Part shown: positions 12,689 to 25,124 of the stretch, piece after piece
How the letters are laid out: each line of letters starts with the position of its first letter
How positions within the stretch are numbered: the stretch's first letter is position 1
Assembly (NCBI GenBank): GCA_013146195.2
Contig: CM028379.1
Location: forward strand, 58,601,693-58,665,692
Direction: 5' to 3'
Source of the DNA: Codonopsis lanceolata
Taxonomy: Eukaryota; Streptophyta; Magnoliopsida; Asterales; Campanulaceae
Length of the DNA stretch: 64,000 bases
Translations under genes and position numbers: made by a program
Notes under the pieces: generated by a model
Seen by the model: the letters and a program-made list of their open reading frames with translations, nothing else
Databases searched by the model: none
What the model was told of the DNA's origin: nothing

Positions 12689-13218
12689 GGAGATGGAGTT
12701 GGATTGAGGGGGATCGAAGCAGAGAGAAACATGGAGATGGCCGGAGGTTGTTGTATTGGGCTTGAGAGACGACCGGAGGGGAAGAGGGTTGGTGAGAGGG
12801 GAAGATTAGGCTAGAACTTTGTTGGGGAAGATGGAAAGAGTATGAGAGGGAACTGGATATGGAGAGACGGAGGGTGAGGGGGCGTGAGGTTGAAGAAGGC
12901 TGAGGGAGGAGTACTGGAAAAGACATGATTAATTAACGGAGTAGCCTTTAACGACATCCAACGGAGGGACTATCAATGTGCAAAATTCGTGGACTTTTGC
13001 AAAGTTTAGGGACTAATGGTGTAATTTGCCCTAAAATCATTTACTTCAACCTCAATCGCATTCCTTTTATTGTTGGATCTTCGCCCTATTCTTATTTTTA
13101 TAAAGTTGGGTAAAATAATAAGACAGGTAAGATTTAATGGGACAGAGTGTGACGCGAGTTAGAATAGATGATTGGGACTTGTACTGGTAATGCTTTTGAA
13201 CAAAAAAAAAAAAGTAGA

Positions 13219-13572
13219 CAAGAACTTAGGTAAGATGATCTTACATATATTTTTTGTAAGACTAATATTCCTTATCCGACCCACCATGTATTGGTGGGTT
13301 GAGTTGTGAAATGATGGAGCTCCGTCTTAAGAATTAAAATCCGTAATACCGTCCTATATGAGACTTACTCAAAAAACTAATACTAATTGGAAAAATTCTT
13401 GTCAACAGTTAATTAGATTTTTGGTAAGACTCATGTAAGACCGTTTTATTAATCTTTATTCGTTAGACGTAGTTTCACTCTCTCATAGCTCAACACCAAT
13501 ATACAATGGGTCGGGTAAAAAAGATCAGTCTTACAAAAAATATACGTAAGACTGTCTTACCCAAGTTTTTAT
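13219..13572. repeat. MITE as an inverted dimer (long palindrome)
   Basis: Two arms of about 175 bp face each other. The left arm starts near ACTTAGGTAAGATGATCTTAC and the right ends near GTAAGACTGTCTTACCCAAG. Each arm resembles the shorter single copies at 18105-18265 and 47772-47925, sharing a GTAAGAC(G)GTCTTAC terminus and an internal TGTATTGGTG(G)GTTGAG motif. No clear target duplication was found. Confidence 0.7.
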
Positions 13573-14038
13573 TTTAGATTTTTCATTAGTTCGTGGTCAA
13601 CATGTTAACTACATGATCAATTAGTAAACAACAAAGATTTGGGCCAAAGTATGAAAAACACCCCAAAGTAATCATTCAATCACATAATACCCCGCAATGT
13701 TAAAAATTTCTCAAGTTCATACATGATATATCCATTTGTCCCAGTTTGCACCCTAGACTGTTTGAAAGATAACGAAAAGTTAATGAAAAGATAACGAAAA
13801 TTTACCTTTTAAACTTTATAACGGTAGAAATTATACGGCTGAAAAATAATAATTTAGTAGATTGAACTAATATATACAAATAATACAATTTACATTTAAA
13901 AAAATAATGACATAATATTTTTTACATATATTAATAAATTAATATTATGAAATTTATAATTTCGAACCCTAACCCTTAGTATAAATAGTAAACTTAATAT
14001 TTTTTTTGTGCGCTTAATAACACTAATATTAATATTAA

Positions 14039-15336
14039 GGCAAAACACACCTCCGGGCCACTGTACTATACAAAAGGTTGCAATTAGGCCACTGAGACTT
14101 CAAAATTTTCGGGATGGCCACTGTACCCGACTTATCTTGCACGTTAACCCTTTTTTTGGATGGACGTTAAGTTTGGACGTTAAGTTAGGTTAAATGTCTA
14201 TTTTACCCCCGTCTTCATCATCAACATCTTCAAACCCAGAAAATCAAACCCAGAAAAGAAAAAGGGAAAAGGCGTCTACATACTTTTCTCTCTCCTTTCT
14301 CTCTCTTCTCCCATCTCTCACCGATACCCCCATATCGGCGAATTTCCGGCCTCACTCAGCCGTCCCCGCCCATCTCCTTTCTCTCTCCCCCCATCACAAC
14401 CCAAGCGATCCTGCATCTCCATCAATCCAGCCGCCCCATATCTTCTTCTCCGGCGAATCCCCAACCTCCGTCTTCATCTGCCCAAACCCAGCAGCCCTCT
14501 CTCTCCGTCCAAACAGGCCACGCCATCCAACCTTCTCCTTCATCTTCTTCGGCGAACTAGTCGCCCCTGCCGCATCCATCACCGAATCCCCTCCGTTCAA
14601 ATCACCAACCCCCAGATCAGTCCAGCCGCCATCCTTAGTTCATGGCAAGAAGCTAATTCCTCACATCGATCGAATCCTCCTCCTTCTCCGGCGAGTCTCC
14701 GCCATCTTCACAGCCGGGACATCCATTTAGATCCGCCGTCTTCGCCCAAATCCTCCATGTCCGCCCTCATCACAGACCCAACTATGGCCTATCCCCATCA
14801 ACCCCAACCTTCGTCTTCATCACCAAGCCCACCGCCGTCTCCAACCGCCGCCGGTGTCCCTTCATCTTCCTCGTCTCCGACCAAACAGCCCCCATGTCAA
14901 ACCGAAAAATCGAATTTGGGATCGAAAAATCCGACCAGATCTGTTCCATCTTCCCAGCCTCGTTTTTGCCTCAAACCCAGCGAGCATCCAACTCCTATAA
15001 GCTTTGGAGAATTTCTGTCCTTCTCCCTTCAAATTTGGGTTTGATTTTGGTTTTGGATTTGGTGTCTATTGGTTTGATCGAAGCATTCAAATTGCTTGTT
15101 TGGGTCTATTGGTTTGATCTGCTCATCTGTAGCTCCAAAGAAATGATGTTTAAGTGATGAAGGAGAGGGCAAAAAGGGTATTTCACTTAAAGATAACGTC
15201 AAAAGGTAACGTCCGTTAAAAAATGGGTTAACGTGCAAGATAAGTCGGGTACAGTGGCCATCCCGAAAATTTTGAAGTCTCAGTGGCCTAATTGCAACCT
15301 TTTGTATAGTACAGTGGCCCGGAGGTGTGTTTTGCC
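14039..15336. mobile_element. young MULE, perfect 9-bp duplication, near-perfect TIRs
   Basis: TAATATTAA flanks both ends exactly (14030-14038 and 15337-15345). Terminal inverted repeats exceed 100 bp and are nearly identical: GGCAAAACACACCTCCGGGC on the left, with its complement ending at 15336. The interior is C-rich with Ser/Pro-rich frames (for example 14194-14730 plus) that I cannot assign; they may be captured leader sequence. A relative with the same end type lies at 57003. Confidence 0.92.
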
Positions 15337-15348
15337 TAATATTAAAAT

Positions 15349-15822
15349 TATATATATAGGCGCTTTAGGCGGTCTAGGTGTCCAACTGCTGATTTTATTG
15401 ATTTTTAAATGTTTTTGCCCAAAATAATGTCATGTTGGGTTTTTAATTTTTTTTAATAAATATCAATTCATAATTATTGAATCGTGTTTTTAAATTTGTG
15501 ATTTGTTAATGGACCTATGGAGTACTATTAAGCTATTAACTATTTTTTTTGTTCTTTTGAACCGTGGAATGATATTAAATTGTTGGTTTTACTTTTAAAA
15601 TTTAACCTTATATTGTAATCATTATTTTTAAATAATTGGTGATATTTGCTATTAGTAAATTTGAAATTTTAATGCTTGTTAATTATGTTATATTAAGAAA
15701 AATATTCAAAACATGGTAAATATGTCCAAATTTTAGGTCCCGCCTAAACCTCGTCTTAACTTTCCCTAGGTGCTAGGCACTCGTCTGGCGTTTAGCACTC
15801 ACCTAATGATTTTTAGAACACT
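15349..15822. mobile_element. hAT-type remnant, left end lost
   Basis: The right end ...GATTTTTAGAACACT matches the terminus of the complete hAT element at 44085-44946. The GC-rich tracts with repeated AGGCG and CCTAGGTGC motifs are also shared. No matching left terminus is visible. Confidence 0.5.
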
Positions 15823-16255
15823 AATAATAAGAGTACATGTAAAACTCAAAAAAAATTAAGTTTACTATTTATATTAAGGGTTATGTAAGAAATTATAAAT
15901 TCCATAATATTAATTTATTAATATTTATGTATAACTTTTTTTCTGCCATAAATTTTTTAATGTAAATTGTATTATTTGTATATATTAGTTCGATCCACTA
16001 TTATTTTTCTGACGTATAATTTCTATCTTGTAAAGTTTAAAAGGTAACTTTTCGTTATATTTTTGTTAACTTTTCATTATCTTTCTAATAATCGTCACGG
16101 CTAGGGTGTAAACTGAGACAAATGGATACATCAGGCATAAAATTTGGAAAATTTTAACATTGTGGGACATTATGTAATTGAGTGATTAATTTGGAGTGTT
16201 TTTCATATTTTGACCAAAAATTTATAAAGTAACTTTTTTGTAGCCCTAACATTGT

Positions 16256-16261
<6 letters not shown>

Positions 16262-16303
<42 letters not shown>
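16262..16303 (+). repeat. (TA)n tract
   Basis: An uninterrupted TA run of about 42 bp lies just beyond the right end of the old MULE. Confidence 0.97.
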
Positions 16304-16307
<4 letters not shown>

Positions 16308-16460
16308 GTCAACTTTATTTATTTACCTTCATAAATGGTTTGATTTATTTCCTTTATGATAAAAAGTTAGCACGTGACTTTGCTAGTTTTAACCATTTCA
16401 ACTTTTAAACTATGGAAATCGTATTTTTAGATTTAAAAAAAAAAAAAAAGAGAACCGTTA

Positions 16461-17059
16461 GACCATAAACAACGATGGAGTTAAAGTTGGTGCTTAAGGG
16501 ATTTTTTTGGGATTTTTTGAAACGACAAGGATTCTTTAAAAATGGTTAATAAGCAAAAAGTTTGTTTGGGAGCAAAACAAGCTCCCGTGCTTAACAAAAA
16601 TATTCAGCCAAAAACGATGTAGTTTAACGTAAAAAGGGCAACAAATGACTGAGTTTTCACCCCTAAAAAAGGGACAACATCTGCACCCTCCTGCCCTTTC
16701 CTGCCTTTTCCTCCATTCCACATTTCACATCATCATTTTCTTTTCCTCCATTTCTCTTTTTCGTCAATTTTCAGCCATAAAATATATATTTTAAATATTT
16801 TTTTTTCTGTATTAAAGTAAACATTTTTACTTACAAATAAAGACTTGGTTTGTTTCATTTTGATATTAGAAAAAATTTCTATGAATTTTTCAAATTTCTA
16901 GCCATTTTTCTGTAAACATATTAAATTATTAGAGATAAAGATGATGTAGTATATAAAAATGTTGGAAGAATATTTTTATTGAAAAGTTTAAGTGGGGAGC
17001 TTAATGACATTTTTATAATAATAATAAAAAAATAGAGGGGAGCTTTGTTATTCATGCTC
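16461..17059. mobile_element. PIF/Harbinger (Tourist-like) MITE
   Basis: The left end GACCATAAACAAC and the right end GTTATTCATGCTC are imperfect inverted repeats. TTA flanks both sides (16458-16460 and 17060-17062). The interior is AT-rich without coding signal. The right TTA is also the left flank of the next element. Confidence 0.6.
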
Positions 17060-17062
17060 TTA

Positions 17063-17857
17063 GAGCATCCACATTGGTTCTATTTACTAACACCCTAAAA
17101 CCTTTTTTAGGGGTTTTACCACACTTAAGAGTTAAGCTCCATAGTGGACACCCTATCAATCACCCTATCCCTAAAAAAAGCTAACTCTCCCCCAACTTAT
17201 TGGGTAAGTATTAGCCCGCCTCCATTTATCCCTTTCTTCTCTCTCCCCACCTATCTCTTTCTCCGTTGGTCTTCTTCCTGATATTCGTTCACTTTCAAAA
17301 AAATTGTTCCAAAATTTAAAGAAGACGGCAAAAACTGAATTTTTTTTGGTTTGATTAGAGCATCTAGTTTTTGGCCAAAATTTTGATGTGCTAAAGTAGA
17401 GAGCTTATGAATTAAATAAATAACACAACTCACATCATCACTTTGATGATGGTATGCTATCCCATTTTTTCAATTTTCTTTTTCAATTAATTTAGTGTAT
17501 TTTTTGCACTATAATTTCTCTTTTTTATTATTTATAATTTAAAATTATAGGTATATTGATAATATTAAAAAACGTGACAAAACTTTATTTAAATAAAAAT
17601 AATTGATATAATCAAAACATATAATATATTTTTCATAAAATATAAAATTTAAAAGTATAGATATTTTATTTCAATTGCGGTAGGAAAATAAAAAAAATAG
17701 AAATATATTGGTAGTTAGGTTTGTTAGTTAAGATGTTACCAATTCAAAAAGTTACATAGAGAGTGCTTATTGGAGTCAAAACTTTTTTAAAGGGCCTCTA
17801 AAAATATTTAAGGAGTTATAAAAAGGGTATTTTAGGGTGCAACCCATTGTGGATGCT
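17063..17857. mobile_element. PIF/Harbinger (Tourist-like) element of 0.8 kb
   Basis: The ends are GAGCATCCACATTGG and CCATTGTGGATGCT, inverted copies with one extra base. TTA duplications lie at 17060-17062 and 17858-17860. The subterminal ACACCCTAAAA and TTTTAGGGTGC are also inverted. No transposase is present. Confidence 0.7.
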
Positions 17858-17860
17858 TTA

Positions 17861-18999
17861 TAAGTTGACGTTTGGTGTGTGCCTTAAGTTATGTATTTAC
17901 CTAATTTCTTCCCTTTTTTTTAATAATTCTTGTATTCTAATGCTTTTGACAAGTCAATTTTTTTAGGATTGTAACTAATTTACTTGTTTGTACATCTTTT
18001 GAGTTAAAGAAGGATTCAATTGAGAAGTAAATAGTAAAAATAACATCTCACACAAAAAATATTACAAATTAAGCAATTTTTAAAACCACCTAAAAAAATA
18101 AAGGTAAAAACTAGTATAAGAAGGTTTTACGGATATTTTTTGTAAGATGAATCTTATTTACTCGACCCGTTGTGTATTGGTGAGTTGAGTTGTGAGAGAG
18201 TGGAGTTCCGTCTTACGAATTAAGATCCGTAAGACGGTCTTACAGAAGACCTAATAAAAATAATGAAAGATGAGTTATTTTTATAAAACGGTGGAGTGGT
18301 TTTTATATATTCTTCTAAGAAAAAGTCCAATTGTGGTATTTGTCCCATAAGTATCACAACCAAATTTTGATAGCTATTGATCACTATTTATGAGTATAAA
18401 ATTAAAATAATAGTTTTGAAAAAATTATATCCAACACCCATATCATAACATAAATACAAAATAAAAATACTCATGAATAATAATTTACCAACACATTATG
18501 ACATATGTTCCTTTTTTGTTAACTTCTTTTGGCTAATTAGATCATGAACAACAATTCCACCAAATCAAACACAAAATCAAACACAATCCATTAAATATCA
18601 ATAAATTAATCAATTTAATATTCATTTGATTTAAAACCAACAAATCTTTTCAACCGTGACATAAACTCCAACACTTTTAAATATCACACCATCTTTATCT
18701 TAAAAATCAATTTGATATCCAAATGATGCAAACAAAGTCTCTATTTATAGATACAAATGTGTACTTTTTTTTATGAAAAAATAAAAAACTAAAAATATTT
18801 TTTGAATTGCTAAAACACAAAAAAAAAAAAAAAATCAAAAAGTGGTTGTATGATTTGGTTTTGATCTGTATCTTAAATTGATACAAATCAACTTAGATTG
18901 GCTTTGATTTTTTTATCCACCGTGCACGACTTGATTCAACTTGTGATTCATGGAATCTCAGTTCGTACCAAACCTAATTTAAATACAATTTATTTTCTA
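17861..18999. other. AT-rich spacer with MITE pieces, no gene
   Basis: Apart from the MITE at 18105-18265 and a piece near 18315-18430 that resembles the Tourist-like element at 38761, nothing beyond AT-rich sequence is visible. Confidence 0.6.
18105..18265. repeat. short MITE, single copy of the GGTCTTAC family
   Basis: The ends TAAGAAGGTTTTACGGAT and ATCCGTAAGACGGTCTTA are inverted repeats of about 18 bp. The middle shares GTGTATTGGTGAGTTGAGTT with copies at 13219 and 47772. Target duplication not resolved. Confidence 0.65.
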
Positions 19000-19177
19000 T
19001 TTCTTCTGTTTCAGGTAAAGAATATATTATTTCATTATGAGATATTTCACATAAATAATTAACTTTTAAGACTCAAGAAATAAACGTGTTATTTTATTAT
19101 TAATAAATTACTAAAAATATTATTTTTTTAAAATATTTAACCTTCAAAAAAGGACTACTTGCTACAAACGGAAGGAG
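19000..19177. mobile_element. Stowaway MITE
   Basis: TA flanks both ends, the right end reads CAAACGGAAGGAG, and the interior shares TTATTTTATTATTAATAAAT with copies at 43862, 45302 and 55897. One dispersed family. Confidence 0.65.
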
Positions 19178-19372
19178 TACTAAAGAACCTAATACTATAT
19201 TGACCCTATATTTGAACTTGACGATGCTAATTATGACGGTGGACCTAGGTAGTTGTATTAAATTGGAATATTCACACTCTCTAGTCTCTACTACTATAAT
19301 GTGAAAACTGCAATATCCCCGTGCAGATTTTTTGTACAGCAAGTACACGTTATTGGACTGAAAATAGACTAA

Positions 19373-21196
19373 TGTCAAATTATGATTATTCCCCTTATGT
19401 ATACACCTTATCCTAAAGTCCCCTCAACATACGAATTGTGCCTATATAATATGATGTTACCATTTGTCCTGCTATACACCTCACCGTCAATGGCCGTTAA
19501 GATGGTAACGGATATTGACATATTCATATTATATGAAGGTTATATTGGTCATTGGATTAGAGGATGCAATCTGAGATTTGCTTATAATTTTATCATTTAG
19601 TTAACTAATTCTTATTTAAGATATTTTTAAATTGAAAATTATTTTATTATAATTAAAACAAATTTACAAAAAAATTAATTTTTTTATAAAAAATAAAACA
19701 ACTTATAGAAGTAGGCTTCATTTATTTTTTTTAATCATATGTAGGTTAGATATAATTTCATCATAAACCATTTAATATTTTAATTAATTTTGAATTATAA
19801 ATTAAAAATAATTAAATATAAATTAGTAGATATTTTGAATTATATTTGTTTTATAAAATATTAAAACAAATTACAATATAAATTGGTTAAGCGTGATAAA
19901 ACTATGAATATTTTTTTCTTTTTCCTCTTTCAAGAGCTTATACGAATTCGAAAAGTGAATTTTCTCATTCCTAACAAAAAATCTCTTAAACACACTAAAA
20001 AAGTTTATTCAGATATTTTATCGAACACTTGTGGTGCATCTTTTCTTTACCACTTACCATTTATTTATTTATTTTGTTTATTCAAGCAACCCATCATAAT
20101 TGACATTCAAAAATCAAGAAATGGCATGATCTTATCGCAATATTTTCCTCTAGTTTTTAAAGAAAGCCAGAAGTTATGATTGTATTCGGTCTATGTACAG
20201 TGCAAAGTTTTTGTTTTGGGAAAGGAATGAAAAAAATAATAGGAATTTATTCAAGTTTGTCTACCTGTTCTATCAATTCTCTAGTTTTGTTAATCCTTTT
20301 TTTTTATTGAAAACTCAGAAAATTGATTCTATCTTTGACACGGATAACAAACAATTTGCGATCCCGAAATTAAAATCAGTCAAAACCATGGGTGGGGGTT
20401 TGTGGCGACCTCTTTGACGATGAGCAATGGATTTTCATTGTCTAGTTGTAAGCGGTGGTTTCTTAGCATCGACAGTGGAGGCAATTCGGCTAATGAAAAA
20501 GGTACAAATTTCTTTCATTCTTTAAGGTTTCGACTGCCCCAATTGTTTTATCCTTTGCTTTGCCTTCGACGGAAACCGCTCTAAACTATTTGTGTACTCT
20601 TTCCTTGGCAGGACTCCTCAACATAATTGACACTCGCAGAAGAAAAAAAGGCTAGATTTTTCTTTCTTGAACCTCAATTTAAATTTTGGGAGAAGGATAT
20701 TTGAACGAATATCGGTGTCGGGATTGCCAAATATGGTGGTGAGGATGTTAGATATGACAATGGCGGTGGTGGATTTTGGTTGCTGTGATAGAAGAACGAG
20801 GCTTGAAAGAGTCAATTCTTTGAGCAAAACACCGACGATCTCAGCAGGGAGAAATTTGACGAACAATAAGCTCAGGCATAAAGAGGGTGTTCACATTTGG
20901 TTGATTTTTGTGTGGTTCAACACCGGCAATTTTTTGAGCCGAGGTAGAAGGAAGAATAACTTTGAATAAATGCATTTAGGTAGACATACACTATTTAATA
21001 AGAAATAACCAAGTCCCATTGTGGAAATGACATTATTGCCCAACACGTGCCACTAAACAAGAAATTCATAACGTCCATTGATAGGAAGGGGCAACATTAG
21101 ACAAATGTAACGTCATGTATGACATAGGCACACTTCATATGATGGGGGGACTATGAGACTGGGTGTATACATCAAGGGGTTAATCATAATTTAGCC
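19373..21196. mobile_element. old MULE, 1.8 kb
   Basis: Terminal inverted repeats of about 150 bp: the left starts GTCAAATTATGATTATTCCC and the right ends GTTAATCATAATTTAGCC, with further inverted motifs (AATTGTGCCTAT / ATAGGCACACTT). Flanking 9-mers match at 6 of 9 positions. Interior frames (19883-20179, 20193-20417) resemble no family I know and no transposase is visible. Confidence 0.7.
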
Positions 21197-22942
21197 AAAG
21201 AGTAGTACATTGTACTCCTAGTCCTACTGTTGTTTTCTATCCAGCTTCACAAGTGTAACACAATCATTTATTGTAATTGCTAAATAATCCTAGTACTCCC
21301 TCCCTTCTAAAACTAATGGAGTAATTTTATTTGATAGATCAAACTTTTTAAAAATTGTGGAGACATTAAATCCACAAAAACAAGTCTAGATGGAGCCATA
21401 GATTTTAAAAGATTGTAGCTTTATTTATTGTACTAACTTAAAATTATAATTAAACAAAATTATTAGTATAAATTAAACAAAAAATTTCGAGACAACCCAA
21501 AGAGGAAAAAGGGACTATTTTTTTATGACAAGACTAAATATGTACTATAATTGTAAACCTTATTATTCGAAATAGTATGTGGATGCTCTTAACCTCTATT
21601 TAAATTCTAAAAATTTGACCTTCCTTATTGAGAATACAATATAATCTGTATACAAGATATCGGAAGTAATCTTACAAAATTATTCTAATTAGCAATGTTT
21701 TTTTTAATTTATCGTATTAAGTATAAAATATCTTACTTATAAACAACAAAGTAAAAAAGTACAATCTAAAAAAATAAAAATAAAAATTGATGTGTGTGAT
21801 TGTGTATTATAGAGTATGGTTTTATAACAACTTGTATACTTGACTTATGTATTTTTTGAAAAACAGTATTTACATTATTAATTTTTTTCTAAAAAAAAAA
21901 AAAGTTGTCTTGCACTACTCATTGATTCAAGGCTTCTTTGTTATTGAATCACTAATGATGCAAATCTCAAATTGAACTAACCGTTCACAATCTCGAACCA
22001 AATTAAATAAAAGCACGACAATTCAGTTTGATTTCAAGGTTTAAATTTACGGTTCGATCTCACGCTAAAGACTATAAAATGAATAATTTAGTCTTTGTAT
22101 ACTCGAAATCAACAGAGAATATAAAACCAAATACAATTCAATGATTCGATTTGGTGATTGACTCGGTGGTTCGATTTAATATAATTTGGTTCGATTCGAC
22201 TCAACTAAACATGTCAAATCGCCAATTAAATCACTCAATTTTTCAAAAACTCATATTAGCCATAGTATAAACCATACCACTTTTTTCTAACTCAATTTTT
22301 ACGGCTTGACGCTCTAAGTGCCATTTCATAGACGAAATTGCATTATAGGGTTAGATTAATTTATATGAAAAAAAAAAAAGTATAGAAAGCAATGTTTGGT
22401 CAAACAAAACACGTGGTGAGAAAGTAAGAAAATTCAATACTGCGTGGCTGTCCAAAATATATTGACTTTAGGGCATAGGACTATGTTCGTTTAAGGCTTT
22501 TGCAAAGGAATGCTACGCTTATTCTACTTCTTTTTTTAATCAAGCTAGCGTACAATGCTCATGTTTTTTTTAAAAATAATAATAATGCAACAAGTTTGGA
22601 GTATTTAAAAAGTCAAGCTTTTTGATAATGACATCCACTTTTCTATATATTTTTTATATTCCATTAAGTTCACTTGAAATTGTAGCTTAAATATTATATT
22701 ATTAGACAAAGAACAAGGAGTATTTTTATAGGACAACCAAAAAATAAAATTAAGACTTTTTCTTTGAGTTAAATGATATAAAATACAAGATGCATTATGT
22801 ACAAACAAAAAATTAAGAGACTAGTTTTGATCTTATGTAAGAGATATAAAAGGAATATGCAAAAGGAATCAAGTTCAATACTTTTACACACTTTCCACAA
22901 TTTTATTTTGAGGTTTATTTAATTTGATTCAGTAAATTATTA
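21197..22942. other. AT-rich intergenic region, no gene recognised
   Basis: Contains a Stowaway-like end near 21297 (CTCCCTCCCTTC) and long A/T runs. Nothing coding could be supported. Confidence 0.6.
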
Positions 22943-24246
22943 CTTCCTCTATTTTGGACAAAAAGTTCTCGTTTAAAACTAAAACCTTTTAAAAAACGAT
23001 GCTTTTAGTAGCTCAATAATAATAAAATGATATTTTTATAATTTAATTTTTGAAAGTAGACTGTTTAAGTGAAATATTAAAAAATATGTCAAATTACAAA
23101 TTTCCCCCCAAAGCTATACACTTAATTCAGATCATTACCCAACATAAGTTTTGTACCAATTTGGTATATGATATTGCCATTTGTGTCAAATAACTACATA
23201 GGCCCAACGTCTGTTAATGAAAAAACATTAAGTCTCACGTGCTTTTGCACATGATGAGTATTTTGGTCATTTCCTTTTGGAGGGAAGTCGTTGACGACAT
23301 GTCAACAAACAATACTCTCAAATCAACATTTAATCTAAAAAAGTGAAACAATCTTACTTGAAATTGTTGACTCCCGGGAGTTCAAAAATCAAAGCCTTAG
23401 CTGTGATGTGTTTTGCATCTGACGAAGGATAGACATAGTCCAGATGGTTGATGTGCTGCTTTCGTGCATTAGAACCGGAGTTGTTTTAGGTCGGAATGAA
23501 GAACGAGGATCCACGACTTGGTTGCTGGGCCAGATTTGGTCGGAGATTGGTGCTACGAAGGAGGGTAGCGCTGGACTGAGTTGGTACGGCCTAACATGGT
23601 AACATGGGGGGGGGGGAAGTTATATTCGATATGGCTAGAAACGAAGAAGGAGGAGAGGAATGCAACTATTGCGATTAGGAGCAGGCAGCTATGGTGAGCG
23701 GGTTTGAGATGAAGAAGGGGGATGAGTGGGCTCGAACTACAAATGGAGCTGGGTTTCGTTGGAAGGAGGAGGACGACGACTTTAGTGATAAAGATTATCT
23801 ATGGAGATGAAACCAGAACTGAGATTGGGGTTGTTGTTAACACCCGACGAAAGAGATGCATGTGGTCAGGCTGGAAGCTGCTTCACCGGAAGCGGGTGAA
23901 GAAAGGTGGAAGGAGCCGGCGGTGGTTGGAGATCGAGATGGAGAAGACGATCATGAAAGGGAGAGAGAGACAGATCGATCCCCTTTGTTTGTTGGCATGT
24001 CGTCAACGACTTCCCTCCAAAAGGAAATGACCAAAATACCCATCACGTGTAAGAGCACGTGAGACTTAATGTTTTTTCATTAACAGACGTTAGGCCTAGG
24101 TGGTTATTTGACATAAATGGCAACATCAGATACCAAATTGACACAAAACTTATGTTGGGTATTGATCTGAAATTGAGTGTATACTTTGGGAGGAAATTTA
24201 TAATTTGGCCTAAAAAAATAGAATGATGAATTCAGAACTGGGGGAG
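22943..24246. mobile_element. Stowaway MITE split by a MULE
   Basis: The left part (22943-23086) starts CTTCCTCTATTTTGG after TA. The right part (24211-24246) ends CAGAACTGGGGGAG before TA. Together they make one MITE of about 180 bp of the family at 43862, 45302 and 55897. The gap between them is exactly the MULE at 23087-24210. Confidence 0.75.
23087..24210. mobile_element. MULE with TIRs of about 210 bp, inside a Stowaway MITE
   Basis: The left end (TGTCAAATTACAAATTTCCC) and right end (AAATTTATAATTTGGCC) continue as inverted repeats through AAAGGAAATGACCAAAATAC for about 210 bp. Flanks are TAAAAAATA on the left and TAAAAAAATA on the right, a 9-bp duplication with one A of slippage. The interior is purine-rich on the plus strand with an unassigned 102-codon frame at 23722-24030. 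The relic at 42280-42440 is related. Confidence 0.82.
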
Positions 24247-24248
24247 TA

Positions 24249-25124
24249 TAACAAAATTAGAAATTTATTGTGATGATAGTATTTAATGTGAAACAAAAGC
24301 AATCAAATGTTCTACGCCGTTTGTTTTACGGAAAATAACTTTTGGAAAATGTTTTCCTCATTTTTCGGTGTTTGGTAACCTTAGGAAAATGTAGTCTACG
24401 TAAAAAATTTTCCAAATCAACGAAAAATAAAGCCTTTGTTGTATTATGCATGATTTACTTCCATTAAGTTAGAAAACTTAAGCATTCTACGGTTTTAATA
24501 TGAAAATGTTGTGGAAAACATAAACTTATTGTTGGAAATCATTTTTTACAATATCATTTGTATATAATACCTACTAAACATAAATTTTCCACGAGTTCAA
24601 CTCTCCATGTGTATAGCTATTTTACAAACGCAATAATGACCATGACACTTCAAAGAAAAATTATTTAAAACAATTAAGATTATTTGTCCCACATGTCATT
24701 TCAAATACTAACAAAATATTACCAAAACTCTAATAATTGTTTTAAAAATAAACAATCCACTTTCTTGTCCTTCAACAACAAAACATAAAACTAGATATAC
24801 CACTTCTAACACTTTTTTTTCTCACTTTTTACCATGTCCTCTAGCCAAATCCTTGTTGATAATCGGACAAACACCGAACCAAGAAACACTATCAAAGCCT
24901 CATGTCTTATATCCTACACGCAAGCTCCTTATGATCTTGTAAAATGATATTCTCATCCAATTTATTGGTTTTCAAATTCAAATTTTGGTTGAAAAAATGT
25001 TTTAAAATAGAAAATTGACAATGGTTAGGATGTCAAATAATATAGGTGATACTAGATTTTAGAATGTAGTAAGCAACTAAAATTATAACTTATAAATAGT
25101 ATACACAAACTTTATTTATATTTC
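24249..25124. other. intergenic region, MITE-like only
   Basis: Near 24315-24425 there is a common plant MITE signature (CGTTTGTTTTACGGAAAAT with inverted GGAAAATGTAG). Otherwise AT-rich and noncoding as far as I can see. Confidence 0.55.

Larger units (their letters stand above)
10386..13031. mobile_element. outer MULE with perfect 9-bp target duplication
   Basis: The target duplication TAAAATCAT is exact at 10377-10385 and 13032-13040. Terminal inverted repeats of about 110-125 bp begin GGGAAAATTACACCATTAG on the left; the right end reads CTAATGGTGTAATTTGCCC. A 9-bp duplication with long terminal repeats is the hallmark of Mutator-like elements. There is no transposase. The element is interrupted by a second MULE (10517-11824) and carries a Pro/Tyr-rich fragment in its right half. 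Confidence 0.9.
13642..16215. mobile_element. old MULE with inverted repeats of about 390 bp
   Basis: Left arm about 13642-14020 and right arm about 15835-16215 are inverted copies; the left begins GGCCAAAGTATGAAAAACAC and the right ends GTGTTTTTCATATTTTGACC. Flanks 13633-13641 and 16216-16224 match at 7 of 9 positions, a decayed 9-bp duplication. Between the arms sit a younger MULE (14039-15336) and a hAT remnant, making a telescoped nest. Confidence 0.75.

Noticed and set aside
14194..14730. plus-strand 178-codon protein gene
   Set aside because: Low-complexity Ser/Pro-rich frame inside a MULE with no recognisable domain; C-rich DNA leaves frames open by chance.
20667..20969. 100-codon gene in the MULE at 19373-21196
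   Set aside because: No family resemblance and no clear exon context. It may be captured DNA but cannot be supported.
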